Positions 35,957 to 36,478 of a stretch of 36,478 nt of DNA are shown here, one piece after another (the stretch's first letter is position 1; every line of letters starts with the position of its first letter). The position numbers and the translations under genes were made by a program. Source of the stretch: Streptacidiphilus carbonis. GTDB lineage: Bacteria; Actinomycetota; Actinomycetes; Streptomycetales; Streptomycetaceae. Under the pieces are notes generated by a model. It did no database searches, was not told the DNA's origin, and saw only the letters and a program-made list of their open reading frames with translations. The stretch is from NCBI RefSeq assembly GCF_000787775.1, contig NZ_BBPM01000023.1, forward strand, positions 1 through 36,478, in the 5' to 3' direction.

Positions 35957-36478
35957 TCAGCTTTCGTTGCGTCGGGGCTTGCGAGGGGCCTGACCGTTGG
36001 CGCCCTGCGCCGCGTCGTACTGCCCGTAGGCGTCGACGATCTTTCCGACCAGCTTGTGGCGGACCACGTCCTGACTGGTCAGACGGGAGAAGTGAATGTC
36101 ATCCACATCATCCAGGATCTCCTGGACGATCTTCAGCCCGCTGGTGGTCCCGCCCGGCAGGTCGATCTGGGTGACGTCACCGGTCACCACGATCTTGGAG
36201 TTGAACCCCAGCCGGGTCAGGAACATCTTCATCTGCTCGGCGCTGGTGTTCTGCGCCTCGTCCAGAATGATGAACGCGTCGTTCAGGGTCCTGCCGCGCA
36301 TATAAGCGAGCGGGGCGACCTCGATGGTGCCCGCGGCCATCAGGCGGGGGATGGAGTCGGGGTCGATCATGTCGTGCAGGGCGTCGTAGAGCGGACGCAG
36401 GTAGGGGTCGATCTTCTCGTAGAGGGTGCCGGGGAGGAAGCCGAGGCGCTCGCCCGCCTCTACGGCGGGGGGGGGGGG
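35957..36478 (-). CDS. phoH: PhoH family protein, C-terminal part
   Basis: 173 residues of the C-terminal half of a PhoH-like ATPase, open to the window edge. It begins [20 protein letters not shown], continues [31 protein letters not shown] (Walker B region), [17 protein letters not shown] and [18 protein letters not shown], and ends with a basic tail. The Walker A part is outside the window. PhoH proteins are RNA-helicase-like ATPases of uncertain role, commonly encoded just before ybeY as here. The first codons at the window edge fall in a run of 12 G and are not reliable. Confidence 0.93.
   Translation of the reverse strand, partial: PPPPAVEAGERLGFLPGTLYEKIDPYLRPLYDALHDMIDPDSIPRLMAAGTIEVAPLAYMRGRTLNDAFIILDEAQNTSAEQMKMFLTRLGFNSKIVVTGDVTQIDLPGGTTSGLKIVQEILDDVDDIHFSRLTSQDVVRHKLVGKIVDAYGQYDAAQGANGQAPRKPRRNES

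Overview
The DNA is about 70 % G+C or more, codons end almost always in G or C, GTG starts are common, and gene order and families (Zur, UppS, RecO, LeuA, Era, PhoH-YbeY-CorC, DUF4097 two-component operon, MmyB-type regulators) point to a chromosomal core region of a Streptomyces-like actinomycete (Streptomycetaceae). The species is not identifiable from this sequence alone. About 34 protein genes are supported. I see no rRNA, tRNA, CRISPR array, transposase or phage gene.

Layout. 1-5 kb: a partial unknown gene, a membrane-anchored trypsin-like protease, a membrane-anchored esterase, a PAC2 protein and a GNAT acetyltransferase. 5-9.6 kb: pyruvate phosphate dikinase (ppdK) and tRNA-dihydrouridine synthase (dusB), separated by 531 bp of structured non-coding DNA. 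9.6-12.1 kb: a divergent MmyB-type regulator and DHA2 drug exporter with palindromic sites between them. 12.2-16.7 kb: a NADAR protein carrying a palindrome inside its coding sequence, a histidine kinase/response regulator/DUF4097 operon, and two translationally coupled unknown genes. 16.8-21.5 kb: glyS, zur, uppS, recO and a TerB-like gene. 21.6-25.2 kb: leuA with a leucine-rich leader peptide, then a protealysin-type metalloprotease followed by its probable inhibitor (emfourin family). 25.2-27.6 kb: era, a Uma2 protein, a small membrane protein and a cytidine-deaminase-like protein without catalytic residues. 27.7-34.1 kb: an accessory block (LLM-class oxidoreductase, two tandem M20 amidohydrolases, a second MmyB-type regulator/exporter pair). 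34.1 kb to the end: corC-like, ybeY and the 3' part of phoH, reading leftward towards era.

How it fits together. Most genes are housekeeping: RNA modification and ribosome or RNA maturation (dusB, era, ybeY), isoprenoid carrier synthesis (uppS), recombination repair (recO), leucine synthesis (leuA) and zinc homeostasis (zur). Control signals read directly from the sequence include a leuA attenuator with four consecutive Leu codons and mutually exclusive hairpins, two tandem Zur-box-like sites in front of zur, and several strong hairpin terminators at gene ends.

The most unusual signal is a family of hairpin elements sharing arms of the type CGCGCAGTTCCCCGCGCCCC with unrelated interiors of 5 to over 100 nt. 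There are three intact copies and one decayed arm. Two copies lie between convergent genes; one lies between the protealysin-like protease and its inhibitor, where it may uncouple the two. No wholly new multi-gene system is proven here. The best leads are the protease-hairpin-inhibitor arrangement, the zur locus without znu genes, the kinase/regulator/DUF4097 operon, and the unrecognised gene pair at 15.8-16.7 kb.
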